Of a stretch of DNA of 6,325 bases, positions 1 through 5,732 are shown one piece after another; position 1 is the stretch's first letter; each line of letters begins with the position of its first letter. The translations under genes were made by a program, and so were the position numbers. The notes beneath the pieces were generated by a model, which worked only from the letters and a program-made list of their open reading frames with translations, did no database searches and was not told the DNA's origin. The stretch covers positions 1-6,325 of the forward strand of contig JAZRNL010000014.1 of NCBI GenBank assembly GCA_045648165.1, given 5' to 3'. Source of the stretch: RGIG9115 sp045648165. Its GTDB lineage: Bacteria > Bacillota > Clostridia > UBA1381.

Positions 1-905
1 GGCTCACCGCGATGTCCTTCGATTGAGTGAATAAGAGCTGTTTCTTCACCGCAGACAAATGCACCTGCACCAAGTCTTAGCTCTAAGTTAAAGCAAAAGT
101 CTGTTCCGAAAATGTTATCACCTAAAAGTCCGTATTCCTTAGCCTGAGCAATGGCAATTTCAAGTCTCTGAACTGCGATGGGGTACTCTGCTCTTATGTA
201 GATAAAGCCCTGGTCTGCACCTACTGCATAAGCGGCAATCGCCATTGCTTCGATTACTGCATGAGGGTCACCTTCAAGGATTGAACGGTCCATAAACGCA
301 CCGGGGTCACCTTCGTCTGCATTACAAGCAACATACTTCTTATCGCCCACTGCGTTATAAGTGAACTTCCATTTTGTTCCTGTGGGGAAGCCGCCGCCGC
401 CACGTCCACGGAGACCTGATTTTAAAATTTCTTCGATTACTTCTTCTCTTGTCATCTCTGTAAGAGCTTTACCGAGAGCTTTATAACCATCTGTTCCGAT
501 ATATTCGTCAATATTTTCAGGGTCGATAACACCACAGTTTCTGAGCGCAAGTCTCATTTGCTTTTTATAGAAGTCAACCTCATTGAGTGACTTGATTGAT
601 TCATCTTCCTGAATTGTTTCCTGATAAAGGAGTCTTTTTACTATACGACCCTTGAGAAGATGCTCTTCAACAATTTCCTTAACGTCTTCTACTTCTACTC
701 TTGAGTAAAAAGCGCCTTCAGGGTATACAACCATAATAGGACCAAGAGCACAAAGACCAAAACAACCTGTTTTGATAACCTTTATTTCTTTATCAAGACC
801 ATTTGCTTTAAGCTGGCTTTCAAGCTCGTTTACAATTGCCGCGCTACCGGATGAAGTACAACCTGTACCTGCACAGCATAAAACGTGACCTCTTACCATA
901 TCCAT
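1..905 (-). CDS. hydB: NADH-binding (NuoF-like) flavoprotein subunit of [FeFe]-hydrogenase, HydB, 3' end missing
   Basis: This subunit oxidises or reduces NAD(H) at an FMN and passes electrons to iron-sulfur clusters in the cytoplasmic HydABC-type electron-bifurcating hydrogenase. I translated 301 codons from the ATG at 905-903; the C-terminus lies beyond position 1. An N-terminal thioredoxin-like [2Fe-2S] domain is visible with C11, C16, C48 and C52 (CAGTGC and CFGLC). The NuoF core follows, with the glycine-rich GLRGRGGGGFPTGTKW at 164-179 (NADH/FMN site), ACNADEGDPGAF at 193-204, and GAGAFVCGEETALI near the window edge. An N-terminal [2Fe-2S] domain on NuoF is typical of HydB and of the NADP-reducing HndC relatives, and not of complex I NuoF. 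The start follows AAAGGAA about 11 nt upstream; an ATG at 917 hits a stop after two codons. The gene lies 36 nt after the ferredoxin gene. The missing part should carry the C-terminal four-cysteine N3-type cluster and possibly a ferredoxin domain. Confidence in family is high; the bifurcating role is inferred from gene content. Confidence 0.95.
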   Translation of the reverse strand, partial: MDMVRGHVLCCAGTGCTSSGSAAIVNELESQLKANGLDKEIKVIKTGCFGLCALGPIMVVYPEGAFYSRVEVEDVKEIVEEHLLKGRIVKRLLYQETIQEDESIKSLNEVDFYKKQMRLALRNCGVIDPENIDEYIGTDGYKALGKALTEMTREEVIEEILKSGLRGRGGGGFPTGTKWKFTYNAVGDKKYVACNADEGDPGAFMDRSILEGDPHAVIEAMAIAAYAVGADQGFIYIRAEYPIAVQRLEIAIAQAKEYGLLGDNIFGTDFCFNLELRLGAGAFVCGEETALIHSIEGHRGE

Positions 906-941
906 GTTTTATATCATTCCTTTCAAATTTCTGTATGATAA

Positions 942-1307
942 TTACTGAGCGTTACCGATTGTATATTCAGCAATAACTTTTCCGTTTACAACATGTTCTG
1001 CAACAACCTGCTTTGCCTTATCCGGTGTCATTTTTACATATGTAACCTTTTCTTTACCGGGTTCGTAAACTTCAACAATAGGCTCAAGTCTGCAAACACC
1101 TATACAACCTGTCTGAACAACAGTTACATTCTGAAGATTTCTTTTTCCTATTTCTTCAACAAAAGCAGTCATTACAGGTCTTGCACCTGCTGCAATACCG
1201 CAAGTAGCCATTCCTACAACTATTCTTGTTCCTTCGTTTTCACGTCTCATTCCAACTCCGGCAACATTTTTCTGTCTGATTGCTTCCAAATCTGCTAAGC
1301 TTTTCAT
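942..1307 (-). CDS. Thioredoxin-fold (2Fe-2S) ferredoxin, hydrogenase-operon type
   Basis: A 121-residue protein of the (2Fe-2S) ferredoxin family that sits between HydC and HydB in many clostridial hydrogenase operons; an equivalent is called HydD in the four-gene Thermoanaerobacter cluster (from memory). An N-terminal helix of about 25 residues precedes the thioredoxin-like domain. The likely cluster ligands are C36 (in TCGIAAGA), C68 and C72 (GCIGVC, followed by EPIVEV). Only three cysteines exist in the whole protein, although HydC and the HydB N-terminus each show four. The C-terminus (KVTYVKMTPDKAKQVVAEHV) resembles the matching part of the HydB N-terminal domain, suggesting common descent. 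The ATG at 1307-1305 has GGAGG 8 nt upstream (1320-1316). It lies 21 nt after the GHKL gene and 36 nt before hydB, so it is probably cotranscribed. Its job is likely electron transfer or assembly in the hydrogenase complex; this is inference. Confidence 0.9.
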   Translation of the reverse strand: MKSLADLEAIRQKNVAGVGMRRENEGTRIVVGMATCGIAAGARPVMTAFVEEIGKRNLQNVTVVQTGCIGVCRLEPIVEVYEPGKEKVTYVKMTPDKAKQVVAEHVVNGKVIAEYTIGNAQ

Positions 1308-1328
1308 ATGATAAACCTCCTACATTTT

Positions 1329-1874
1329 CTATAAGGCGTAAAGCTCCTCTTCTCCTTCTTTCAAGTAGCCGAGAAGCCACTGCATTACTCCGGCGTCGTT
1401 AAAAGGAACGCCTCCGAGTATTTCTCTCATTTCTCTTGTATCAAGCTTAAATTCTTTTTCTCTTACCTTATGAATAAACAAAAAGTCCGTATCGGTATAT
1501 GATGTTACAACTGTAAACACCGTATCCACTATATTCCCGAGAGGCTGCCTGTCGATATGGTTATATGAGAAATCAGCTGTTATGATAGTTCCCACACCGA
1601 CTTTAGATTTTATATCAATGCTGCCGCCTGTTCCTTCCGCTGCCATTTTAAGCAGAGGAATTCCAAGCCCAACCTTTCTTGTTGTACGCTTTGTGGTAAA
1701 GGGGCTGGTTACATTCTTCAAAAATTCCTCATCCATTCCCACACCATTGTCTTTTATGTAAAATCTGAACAAGTCTTTATCTTTATCCTCTGTTATTCCC
1801 AGCTCTACAAGAGATGCACCGGCAGTAACTGAGTTCTGGAGAATGTCGAGAATATGAAGTGATATTTCCTTCAT
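1329..1874 (-). CDS. GHKL ATP-binding protein (histidine-kinase-like ATPase domain) in hydrogenase operon
   Basis: A 181-residue protein whose first ~100 residues are a HATPase_c domain. The N box is LHILDILQNS (N14), the G1 box is D42-N-G-V-G-M-D, the F box is SPFTTK (F59), and the G2 box is VGLGIPL (G69, G71). Residues ~105-181 form a C-terminal region I do not recognise, rich in acidic and hydrophobic residues. There is no upstream dimerisation/phosphoacceptor helix: the ATPase domain begins at residue 1. It is therefore not a complete sensor histidine kinase even if annotated as one. It could be a serine kinase of the anti-sigma type, or an ATP-dependent conformational switch. ATG at 1874-1872 is preceded by GAGG (1887-1884, 9 nt spacing). 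It sits between hydC (48 nt gap) and the ferredoxin gene (21 nt gap), a placement conserved in clostridial hydrogenase operons, so a role in hydrogenase regulation or assembly is plausible. Its substrate cannot be told from the sequence. Confidence 0.88.
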   Translation of the reverse strand: MKEISLHILDILQNSVTAGASLVELGITEDKDKDLFRFYIKDNGVGMDEEFLKNVTSPFTTKRTTRKVGLGIPLLKMAAEGTGGSIDIKSKVGVGTIITADFSYNHIDRQPLGNIVDTVFTVVTSYTDTDFLFIHKVREKEFKLDTREMREILGGVPFNDAGVMQWLLGYLKEGEEELYAL

Positions 1875-1922
1875 AAGCCTTTACCTCTTTTTGTTATTTT
1901 TTCACACATATCGGCAAAAAAA

Positions 1923-2423
1923 TTAGTTCATATCCTGATACTTCTTTATAATATCCTCAACATCATCTACAACAAGACGTCCGTAAACATCATCATTAAC
2001 TGTTATAACCGGTGCAAGTCCGCACGCTCCGATACAACGTGTTGCTTCGATAGAGAATTTGCCGTCTGGAGTACATTCATCAACATCAATACCAAGAATA
2101 CTCTTTATTTTTTCAAGTATATCTCCTGATCCCTTAACATAGCAGGCTGTACCAAGACATACACCAATTTTATATTTACCCTTTGGATTGAGCGAGAACT
2201 GAGCGTAGAAGGTTACAATACCATAAACCTCTGCCAAGGGTACTTCCAATCCTTCCGCAATCATTGTCTGAACTTCAATTGGCAGGTAACCGTAAATTTC
2301 CTGAGCCTTGTGAAGTACCGGTATGGTAGCACCTTCCTGTCCTTTATGGGCAGCAATTACTTCAAGAAGCTCTTTTTCCTGCTCCTTTGTACCGTTAAAA
2401 GGTACAGTTTTCTTTTCTTCCAT
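1923..2423 (-). CDS. hydC: NuoE-like [2Fe-2S] subunit of [FeFe]-hydrogenase, HydC
   Basis: A 166-residue NuoE/24-kDa-type subunit that transfers electrons between the HydB flavin and the rest of the hydrogenase complex. An N-terminal helical bundle (residues ~12-75, with IPVLHKAQEIYGYLP and YGIVTFYAQFSL) precedes a thioredoxin-like [2Fe-2S] domain. Its four ligands are all present: C89 and C94 (CLGTAC), C130 and C134 (CIGAC). I set the start at the ATG at 2423-2421 because GGAGG (2435-2431) stands 7 nt upstream and the length then matches NuoE. The frame is open back to an ATG at 2474, but that would add 17 residues unlike the family and would begin almost at the predicted transcription start. 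It is the first gene after the promoter at 2487-2515, and is followed by GHKL, ferredoxin and hydB. NuoE homologues also occur in formate dehydrogenases and complex I, but this neighbourhood favours the hydrogenase. Confidence 0.95.
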   Translation of the reverse strand: MEEKKTVPFNGTKEQEKELLEVIAAHKGQEGATIPVLHKAQEIYGYLPIEVQTMIAEGLEVPLAEVYGIVTFYAQFSLNPKGKYKIGVCLGTACYVKGSGDILEKIKSILGIDVDECTPDGKFSIEATRCIGACGLAPVITVNDDVYGRLVVDDVEDIIKKYQDMN

Positions 2424-2430
2424 CAATAGA

Positions 2431-2435
2431 CCTCC
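2431..2435 (-). promoter_or_regulatory. Ribosome binding site of hydC
   Basis: GGAGG on the minus strand, 7 nt before the ATG at 2423. It decides the start of hydC against the longer frame opening at 2474, which has no comparable site. Confidence 0.85.
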
Positions 2436-2455
2436 GTTTCTCCTAAAAATACAAC

Positions 2456-2473
2456 TGATGCAAATGCACATCA
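2456..2473. other. Short inverted repeat in the hydC leader
   Basis: TGATG, 8 nt, CATCA: a perfect 5-bp dyad whose inner bases add only wobble pairs in RNA. It falls a few bases downstream of the transcription start predicted from the -10 box at 2487-2492, where an operator or a weak leader hairpin could sit. Dyads this short occur by chance, so the functional call is tentative. Confidence 0.3.
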
Positions 2474-2486
2474 ATCTTCACCCTAC

Positions 2487-2515
2487 ATTATATCATTAAA
2501 CTACAAAAATTGCAA
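2487..2515 (-). promoter_or_regulatory. Sigma-A-type promoter of the hydC-GHKL-ferredoxin-hydB operon
   Basis: On the minus strand, TTGCAA (-35, 2515-2510) is followed by exactly 17 nt and then a perfect TATAAT (-10, 2492-2487). Transcription would begin near 2480, giving a leader of about 57 nt before the hydC ATG at 2423. The -35 differs from TTGACA at two positions. The site lies in the 114-nt gap between the PHP gene and hydC, the widest gap in the window. A T-rich stretch (minus strand 2537-2527) lies upstream and could act as an UP-like element. Confidence 0.82.
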
Positions 2516-2537
2516 CTAAGTTTGTTAAAAAAAAAAT

Positions 2538-3239
2538 TTACTCCTTTTTGCACAAAAAATCAAGTACTGCTTTGGCATTTTTTCCGGTTATTTCTATGTA
2601 AAACTCTCTTTCAAGTATATTTTCAAGGTAGTGGGCATCAGAATTTGATAAAATATTAAACTCCTTGTATTCATTTTCAAGTAAATTTCTTCTTCGCGGC
2701 GTTATTTCTACAGATTTTATATCAATATCCCCGGGTAACAGACCGAGGTTTGATATAACACTGTACGACTGTTTATCTATATGAGCAGGTACTGCAATTC
2801 CAGAGCAGTCTTTCACAAGTTTGAAAACTTCATAAATATCTAAAGTAGTTGCAGTTACCAAAAGGGATTTTTCCTCACCTATTATTTCGTCTTCCTCATT
2901 CATATAAAACTGATTACCATAGATTTCAACGTTATTTTCTATAAATGGAAGGTGAGCTTTTACTATCTTTTCTGCTTCTTTTGCTCTTTCAATATCCGGA
3001 AAATATGAAACTACATGAATTTCTTCCGAAGTTTCAATTTCCATTCCGGGAATAACCAGAATATTATCACCTGCTGCCTTTATTGCAGCTTCCGCATTTC
3101 CACAGGTGTTATGGTCGGTTATAGCAATAACATCCAAACCTTTTATATAAGCCATATTAACAATATTATTTGGCGTCATATCATTGTCACCGCAAGGCGA
3201 AAGAGCAGAATGAATATGCAAATCATAATATAATTTCAA
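2538..3239 (-). CDS. PHP-domain metal-dependent phosphoesterase
   Basis: A 233-residue member of the PHP superfamily (polymerase and histidinol phosphatase), whose members hydrolyse phosphoesters using two or three metal ions. All core motifs are present: DLHIHS (D6, H8, H10), TDHN (D42, H43), PGMEIET (E67), IHVVSYF (H75), PAHIDK (H153) and SNSDAHYL (D201, H203). An active enzyme is therefore expected. No signal peptide or membrane segment is seen, so it should be cytoplasmic. The start is a TTG at 3239-3237 with AAAAGGAGGTG upstream (GGAGG at 3254-3250, 10 nt spacing); no in-frame ATG exists near it. A PHP protein at this place is common in clostridial hydrogenase clusters. The substrate is unknown; a nucleotide or a phosphoprotein/phosphometabolite signal are both possible. 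The gene lies between the hairpin at 3276-3301 and the hydC promoter, so it could be expressed by read-through or from a promoter I cannot identify. Confidence 0.92.
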   Translation of the reverse strand: MKLYYDLHIHSALSPCGDNDMTPNNIVNMAYIKGLDVIAITDHNTCGNAEAAIKAAGDNILVIPGMEIETSEEIHVVSYFPDIERAKEAEKIVKAHLPFIENNVEIYGNQFYMNEEDEIIGEEKSLLVTATTLDIYEVFKLVKDCSGIAVPAHIDKQSYSVISNLGLLPGDIDIKSVEITPRRRNLLENEYKEFNILSNSDAHYLENILEREFYIEITGKNAKAVLDFLCKKE

Positions 3240-3249
3240 ACCAATAACA

Positions 3250-3254
3250 CCTCC
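3250..3254 (-). promoter_or_regulatory. Ribosome binding site supporting a TTG start for the PHP gene
   Basis: GGAGG within AAAAGGAGGTG on the minus strand, 10 nt before TTG at 3239. Because the site is near perfect and the frame has no suitable ATG, it fixes the uncommon TTG start and restores residues leading into the metal-binding DLHIH motif. Confidence 0.8.
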
Positions 3255-3275
3255 TTTTAAATATTTTTTTCAAAA

Positions 3276-3301
3276 GGGGATGTTGAAAAAACAACACCCC
3301 C
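3276..3301 (-). terminator. Hairpin closing the sensory block (intrinsic terminator or attenuator)
   Basis: Read on the minus strand, GGGGGUGUUG pairs with CAACAUCCCC across a UUUUUU loop. This gives a 10-bp stem with one G-U wobble. The plus-strand version would have an A-C mismatch at that position, so the RNA structure fits minus-strand transcription. It begins 7 nt after the stop codon of the DRTGG-like gene. The 3' tail is only UUUU before a G, weaker than a classical U-tract, so partial read-through into the PHP gene is likely. Confidence 0.7.
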
Positions 3302-3308
3302 TATTAAT

Positions 3309-3629
3309 TTAGTTTTTATAAAACTCTATGGCAATGTCATAAGCAGATTTGTCAGATGTTATAATCACTATATCTTCATCAATTGCTTTTTTGAGAGCAT
3401 CTTCATCAGGCGAAAATCCGTCACATATAAGTATGCATCCGGCATCTGTAAGTGATGCAACTGCAACAATATTTATATTAGACTGAATTGTAATCCATAG
3501 ATTATCTTCCTGAACCTTACTCATTGCAAGGCTTAGCAAGTCTCCTATATAACAGCCGTTTAATACTCTTTCTCCATTACCTGAGAGTATTTTTCCATTT
3601 ATTTTTTTACAAAGCTCTTTGCAGGTCAT
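3309..3629 (-). CDS. Single-domain DRTGG-like protein (second copy)
   Basis: A 106-residue protein that resembles the DRTGG protein at 5390-5728 in length, start (MTCKELCKKINGKILSG against MKLSEIKDILNADVLTG), a central GDLLS-type segment, and alternating beta-alpha pattern. The DRTGG domain is otherwise found linked to CBS domains in pyrophosphatases and in phosphotransacetylase-type proteins, where it is thought to regulate or bind ligand. No catalytic residues are recognisable. The frame also opens at a GTG at 3638, but I chose the ATG at 3629-3627 because GAGGTGA (3641-3635) sits in front of it as a ribosome binding site and the family begins with this M-x-x-K/S-E-L/I pattern. The ribosome binding site overlaps the TGA (3642-3640) of the hydrogenase-like gene, implying translational coupling. 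The gene is followed by the hairpin at 3276-3301. It is more divergent than the other copy, so the domain call rests partly on context. Confidence 0.78.
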   Translation of the reverse strand: MTCKELCKKINGKILSGNGERVLNGCYIGDLLSLAMSKVQEDNLWITIQSNINIVAVASLTDAGCILICDGFSPDEDALKKAIDEDIVIITSDKSAYDIAIEFYKN

Positions 3630-3639
3630 TGAAATCACC

Positions 3640-4938
3640 TCAATCGTCTTTTTTTGTCATTTCGTATTTGCCGTCGAGCTCAAGCATTTCCTTTGCCAGA
3701 ATATTTATTCTTTCTTTAAGCTTGAAAATGCAATCATACTCTGTTGCGTATCCTCTTACAATATCTTCTGCAAGATCGTGACAACCGGGAGAACCGCAGG
3801 ATCCACAATCAAGTTTCGGCAGATTTTCATAAATTTTTTCTATTTCCATTGCCTTTTCCATTGCTTTATGAACATCATCGTCCAGATTCATAACAGGTCT
3901 GTAAACAAGTGCTTTATCCCATAAAACACCATCGCTTAATTCCACATTTTCATTTTCCGGAATTTCTCTGCATATACGCTCTAAGCGTGATTTTGCAACA
4001 AAACTGTTTTCAACATTTAAAGGTCCTCCAACACATCCGCCGGGGCATGCCAGAGCTTCTACATATTCTATATCTCTTAATTTATCATCTTCAACCGCTT
4101 CTAAAACATCTATTACATTATGTATTCCGTCGACGCAAATATTTTTAGGAGTTTCTGTTGCAGCTGCCTCACCTCCGGCAATCGCCCACATAATACCTTT
4201 TCTGCCGCTTTTACTTAAAATTTCAATCTCATTTCCAGTAAGCCGACTTATTTCATGCGCCATCTTTTTATAAAGATTATTTACAGATATTACGCCATTA
4301 ACATATGATTTATTAACAGTTACAGGGTTTTTAACTGCAGTTGCTTTTGCAGCACATGGAGAAATGAATATAACTCCTATTTCATCTTCATTAAGTCCGG
4401 TTTTTAATACTGCTTCTTCTCTTGCATCCCTTGCTGCTACTTCCATAGGCGAGCGAAGGGGAACAAGATTACTTATAAGATTTGGAAAACGAAGTGAAAT
4501 AAGCCTTACTACCGCCGGACATGCAGTTGAAATTGTTGGCGTCATAAGCTCACCTGATGCTATTAATTCTTTTGTTTTCTCTGTTACTTTCTCTGCTCCT
4601 CTGGAAACTTCATATACGTGGTCAAATCCTGTTTTTTTAATAGCCGACATAATTATATTAATATCATCAGCCAATGAAAACTGTGAAAAAAATGCAGGCG
4701 CAACAAGTGCAATATTGTATTTAAAATTATCAAGTATTTTAAATTCGTCTGTTACTGCTTTTTTTGCTCTGTAAGGACAAACTCTTATACATTCTCCGCA
4801 ATCAATACATCTTTCTTTAAGAATTTTAGCTTTACCATTCTGAATTCTTATTGCTTTTGTAGGACAGTGCTTTAAACAGTTTGTACAACCCTTACATAAA
4901 TCTTTTTCAAGAGTAACTGAGTGCCAATAATTATCCAT
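3640..4938 (-). CDS. HydS-type (putatively sensory) [FeFe]-hydrogenase-like iron-sulfur protein
   Basis: A 432-residue cytoplasmic iron-sulfur protein. An N-terminal 2x[4Fe-4S] ferredoxin domain has C15, C18, C21, C25 and C44, C47, C50, C54. The [FeFe]-hydrogenase large domain (~75-345) keeps all H-cluster ligands: C140 (STACPAVV), C195 (SPCAAK), C298 and C302 (ACPGGC). A C-terminal iron-sulfur motif has C378, C381, C386 and C403. Compared with the catalytic L1 motif TSCCPGW, the proton-transfer cysteine is A139. The usual methionines before the L2 and L3 motifs are S193 and L296, and the glutamate of PCxxKxxE is A201. These changes are typical of the low-activity, putatively hydrogen-sensing branch. 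No PAS or kinase domain is fused. The frame opens at a GTG at 4947, but I prefer the ATG at 4938-4936, because AAAGG (4955-4951) is too close to the GTG. It follows the RsbT/RsbW-like ATPase gene by 26 nt and is coupled to the DRTGG-like gene downstream. Hydrogen sensing is inferred, not shown. Confidence 0.92.
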   Translation of the reverse strand: MDNYWHSVTLEKDLCKGCTNCLKHCPTKAIRIQNGKAKILKERCIDCGECIRVCPYRAKKAVTDEFKILDNFKYNIALVAPAFFSQFSLADDINIIMSAIKKTGFDHVYEVSRGAEKVTEKTKELIASGELMTPTISTACPAVVRLISLRFPNLISNLVPLRSPMEVAARDAREEAVLKTGLNEDEIGVIFISPCAAKATAVKNPVTVNKSYVNGVISVNNLYKKMAHEISRLTGNEIEILSKSGRKGIMWAIAGGEAAATETPKNICVDGIHNVIDVLEAVEDDKLRDIEYVEALACPGGCVGGPLNVENSFVAKSRLERICREIPENENVELSDGVLWDKALVYRPVMNLDDDVHKAMEKAMEIEKIYENLPKLDCGSCGSPGCHDLAEDIVRGYATEYDCIFKLKERINILAKEMLELDGKYEMTKKDD

Positions 4939-4964
4939 AATAAACACCAGCCTTTAATTAAATA

Positions 4965-5375
4965 TCAAACATTTATTATTATTTCAACATTCGTTCCTTT
5001 TCCTATTTCAGTTGTAATGTTAAGCTCATCTGAATATTTTTTTATATTTGGCAGTCCCATTCCTGCTCCAAAACCAAGTTCTCTCACTGTATTAGTTGCA
5101 GTTGAAAACCCCTCTTGCATAGCTTTTTCCATATCAGGTATACCGGGGCCGTTATCACATAAATTTATTTTTATTCTGTCGGGTGTGATTTCTACATCTA
5201 TGTAACCGCCGTTTGCGTGTATAACCATATTTATTTCTGCTTCATACATAGCTATAGCAACACGCCTTATAACTTCAGGATTAAAACCAAGCTGTTTAAG
5301 AGTTTTTTTAACTTTACTTGAATTTTCTCCGGCTACGCTGAAATCATCACCGTTTACTTTATAATGAAGGTTCAT
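4965..5375 (-). CDS. RsbT/RsbW-like GHKL serine kinase or anti-sigma ATPase
   Basis: A 136-residue stand-alone HATPase domain of the anti-sigma/serine-protein-kinase kind. The N box is YEAEINMVIHA (E45, N49, H53), the G1 box is CDNGPGI (D74, G76, G78), and the G2 region is ELGFGAGMGLPN (99-110), which closely resembles RsbT. Such proteins phosphorylate an antagonist STAS protein or hold a partner in an ATP-dependent way; no STAS partner is encoded in this window. The ATG at 5375-5373 has GGAGGA (5386-5381) 5 nt upstream, starting 3 nt after the stop of the preceding DRTGG gene. The gene ends 26 nt before the HydS-type gene. It is the obvious candidate for the signal output of the hydrogenase-like sensor, an inference from adjacency. 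It differs from the 181-residue GHKL protein at 1329-1874, which has an extra C-terminal region and different box sequences. Confidence 0.88.
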   Translation of the reverse strand: MNLHYKVNGDDFSVAGENSSKVKKTLKQLGFNPEVIRRVAIAMYEAEINMVIHANGGYIDVEITPDRIKINLCDNGPGIPDMEKAMQEGFSTATNTVRELGFGAGMGLPNIKKYSDELNITTEIGKGTNVEIIINV

Positions 5376-5389
5376 ATACTTCCTCCATT

Positions 5390-5728
5390 TCAGTTACCGA
5401 GTCCTGCTGAATAAAGCTTTCCTGAAGCTATATACAAAGGATATTCGGTGGTCATTACAACTATATCTTTCATTTTTGCCATTCCAACAATTGAATCATC
5501 CGGCTTTTTACCTCTTACAAAAATAACAGTCTCTATATCCATCATTTCTGCAGTTCTTATAACCTGAGGATTAATAAGCCCTGTAAGTAAAACAGCTTTA
5601 TCCTTTACAAATGCAAGAACATCACTCATAAGGTCACATCCGCATGCAGAATCTGCATCCTTATACATTAATTCTTCACCTGTTAAAACATCAGCATTTA
5701 AAATATCCTTAATTTCTGAAAGCTTCAT
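5390..5728 (-). CDS. Single-domain DRTGG protein (first copy)
   Basis: A 112-residue cytoplasmic protein of the DRTGG-domain family. The sequence MKLSEIKDILNADVLTG, the CGCDLMSDVLAFV segment (~29-41), LLTGLINPQVIRTAEM (~47-62) and the following beta-alpha repeats fit the fold that takes its name from a DRTGG-like motif. These domains are regulatory or ligand-binding where known; I see no catalytic motif. The ATG at 5728-5726 follows AAAGGA (5741-5736), which overlaps the end of the metallo-hydrolase gene, and only 4 nt separate the two genes. It ends 14 nt before the RsbT/RsbW-like gene. The ATPase and the HydS-type gene are flanked by this copy and the one at 3309-3629. The cysteines at about 29 and 31 are not conserved in the second copy, so they are unlikely to be a shared metal site. 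Confidence 0.85.
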   Translation of the reverse strand: MKLSEIKDILNADVLTGEELMYKDADSACGCDLMSDVLAFVKDKAVLLTGLINPQVIRTAEMMDIETVIFVRGKKPDDSIVGMAKMKDIVVMTTEYPLYIASGKLYSAGLGN

Positions 5729-5732
5729 TTTT

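Noticed and set aside
993..1298. Plus-strand frame of 101 codons rich in Cys, Asn and Ser.
   Set aside because: It is the antisense shadow of the ferredoxin gene; its residue bias comes from reading that gene's codons backwards.
2424..2474. A 17-residue N-terminal extension of HydC beginning at the ATG at 2474.
   Set aside because: It would start within a few bases of the predicted transcription start without a ribosome binding site, does not resemble NuoE N-termini, and is displaced by the strong GGAGG in front of the ATG at 2423.
2522..2540. Possible Rex (redox repressor) operator near the hydC promoter: TTGTTAA at 2522-2528.
   Set aside because: Only one half-site matches the TTGTTAA-N4-TTAACAA type; the partner position is an A/T run (aaaattt). 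In such AT-rich sequence a single half-site is weak evidence.
2516..2560. Intrinsic terminator after the PHP gene, suggested by the run of ten T on the minus strand.
   Set aside because: No GC-containing stem precedes the T-run; only a weak A/T pairing could form. The run fits better as an A/T-rich element upstream of the promoter.
3015..5205. Several plus-strand open frames of 70 to 136 codons opposite the HydS, PHP and GHKL genes.
   Set aside because: They lie entirely antisense to well-supported genes, lack recognisable motifs and good ribosome binding sites, and have composition expected of shadow frames.
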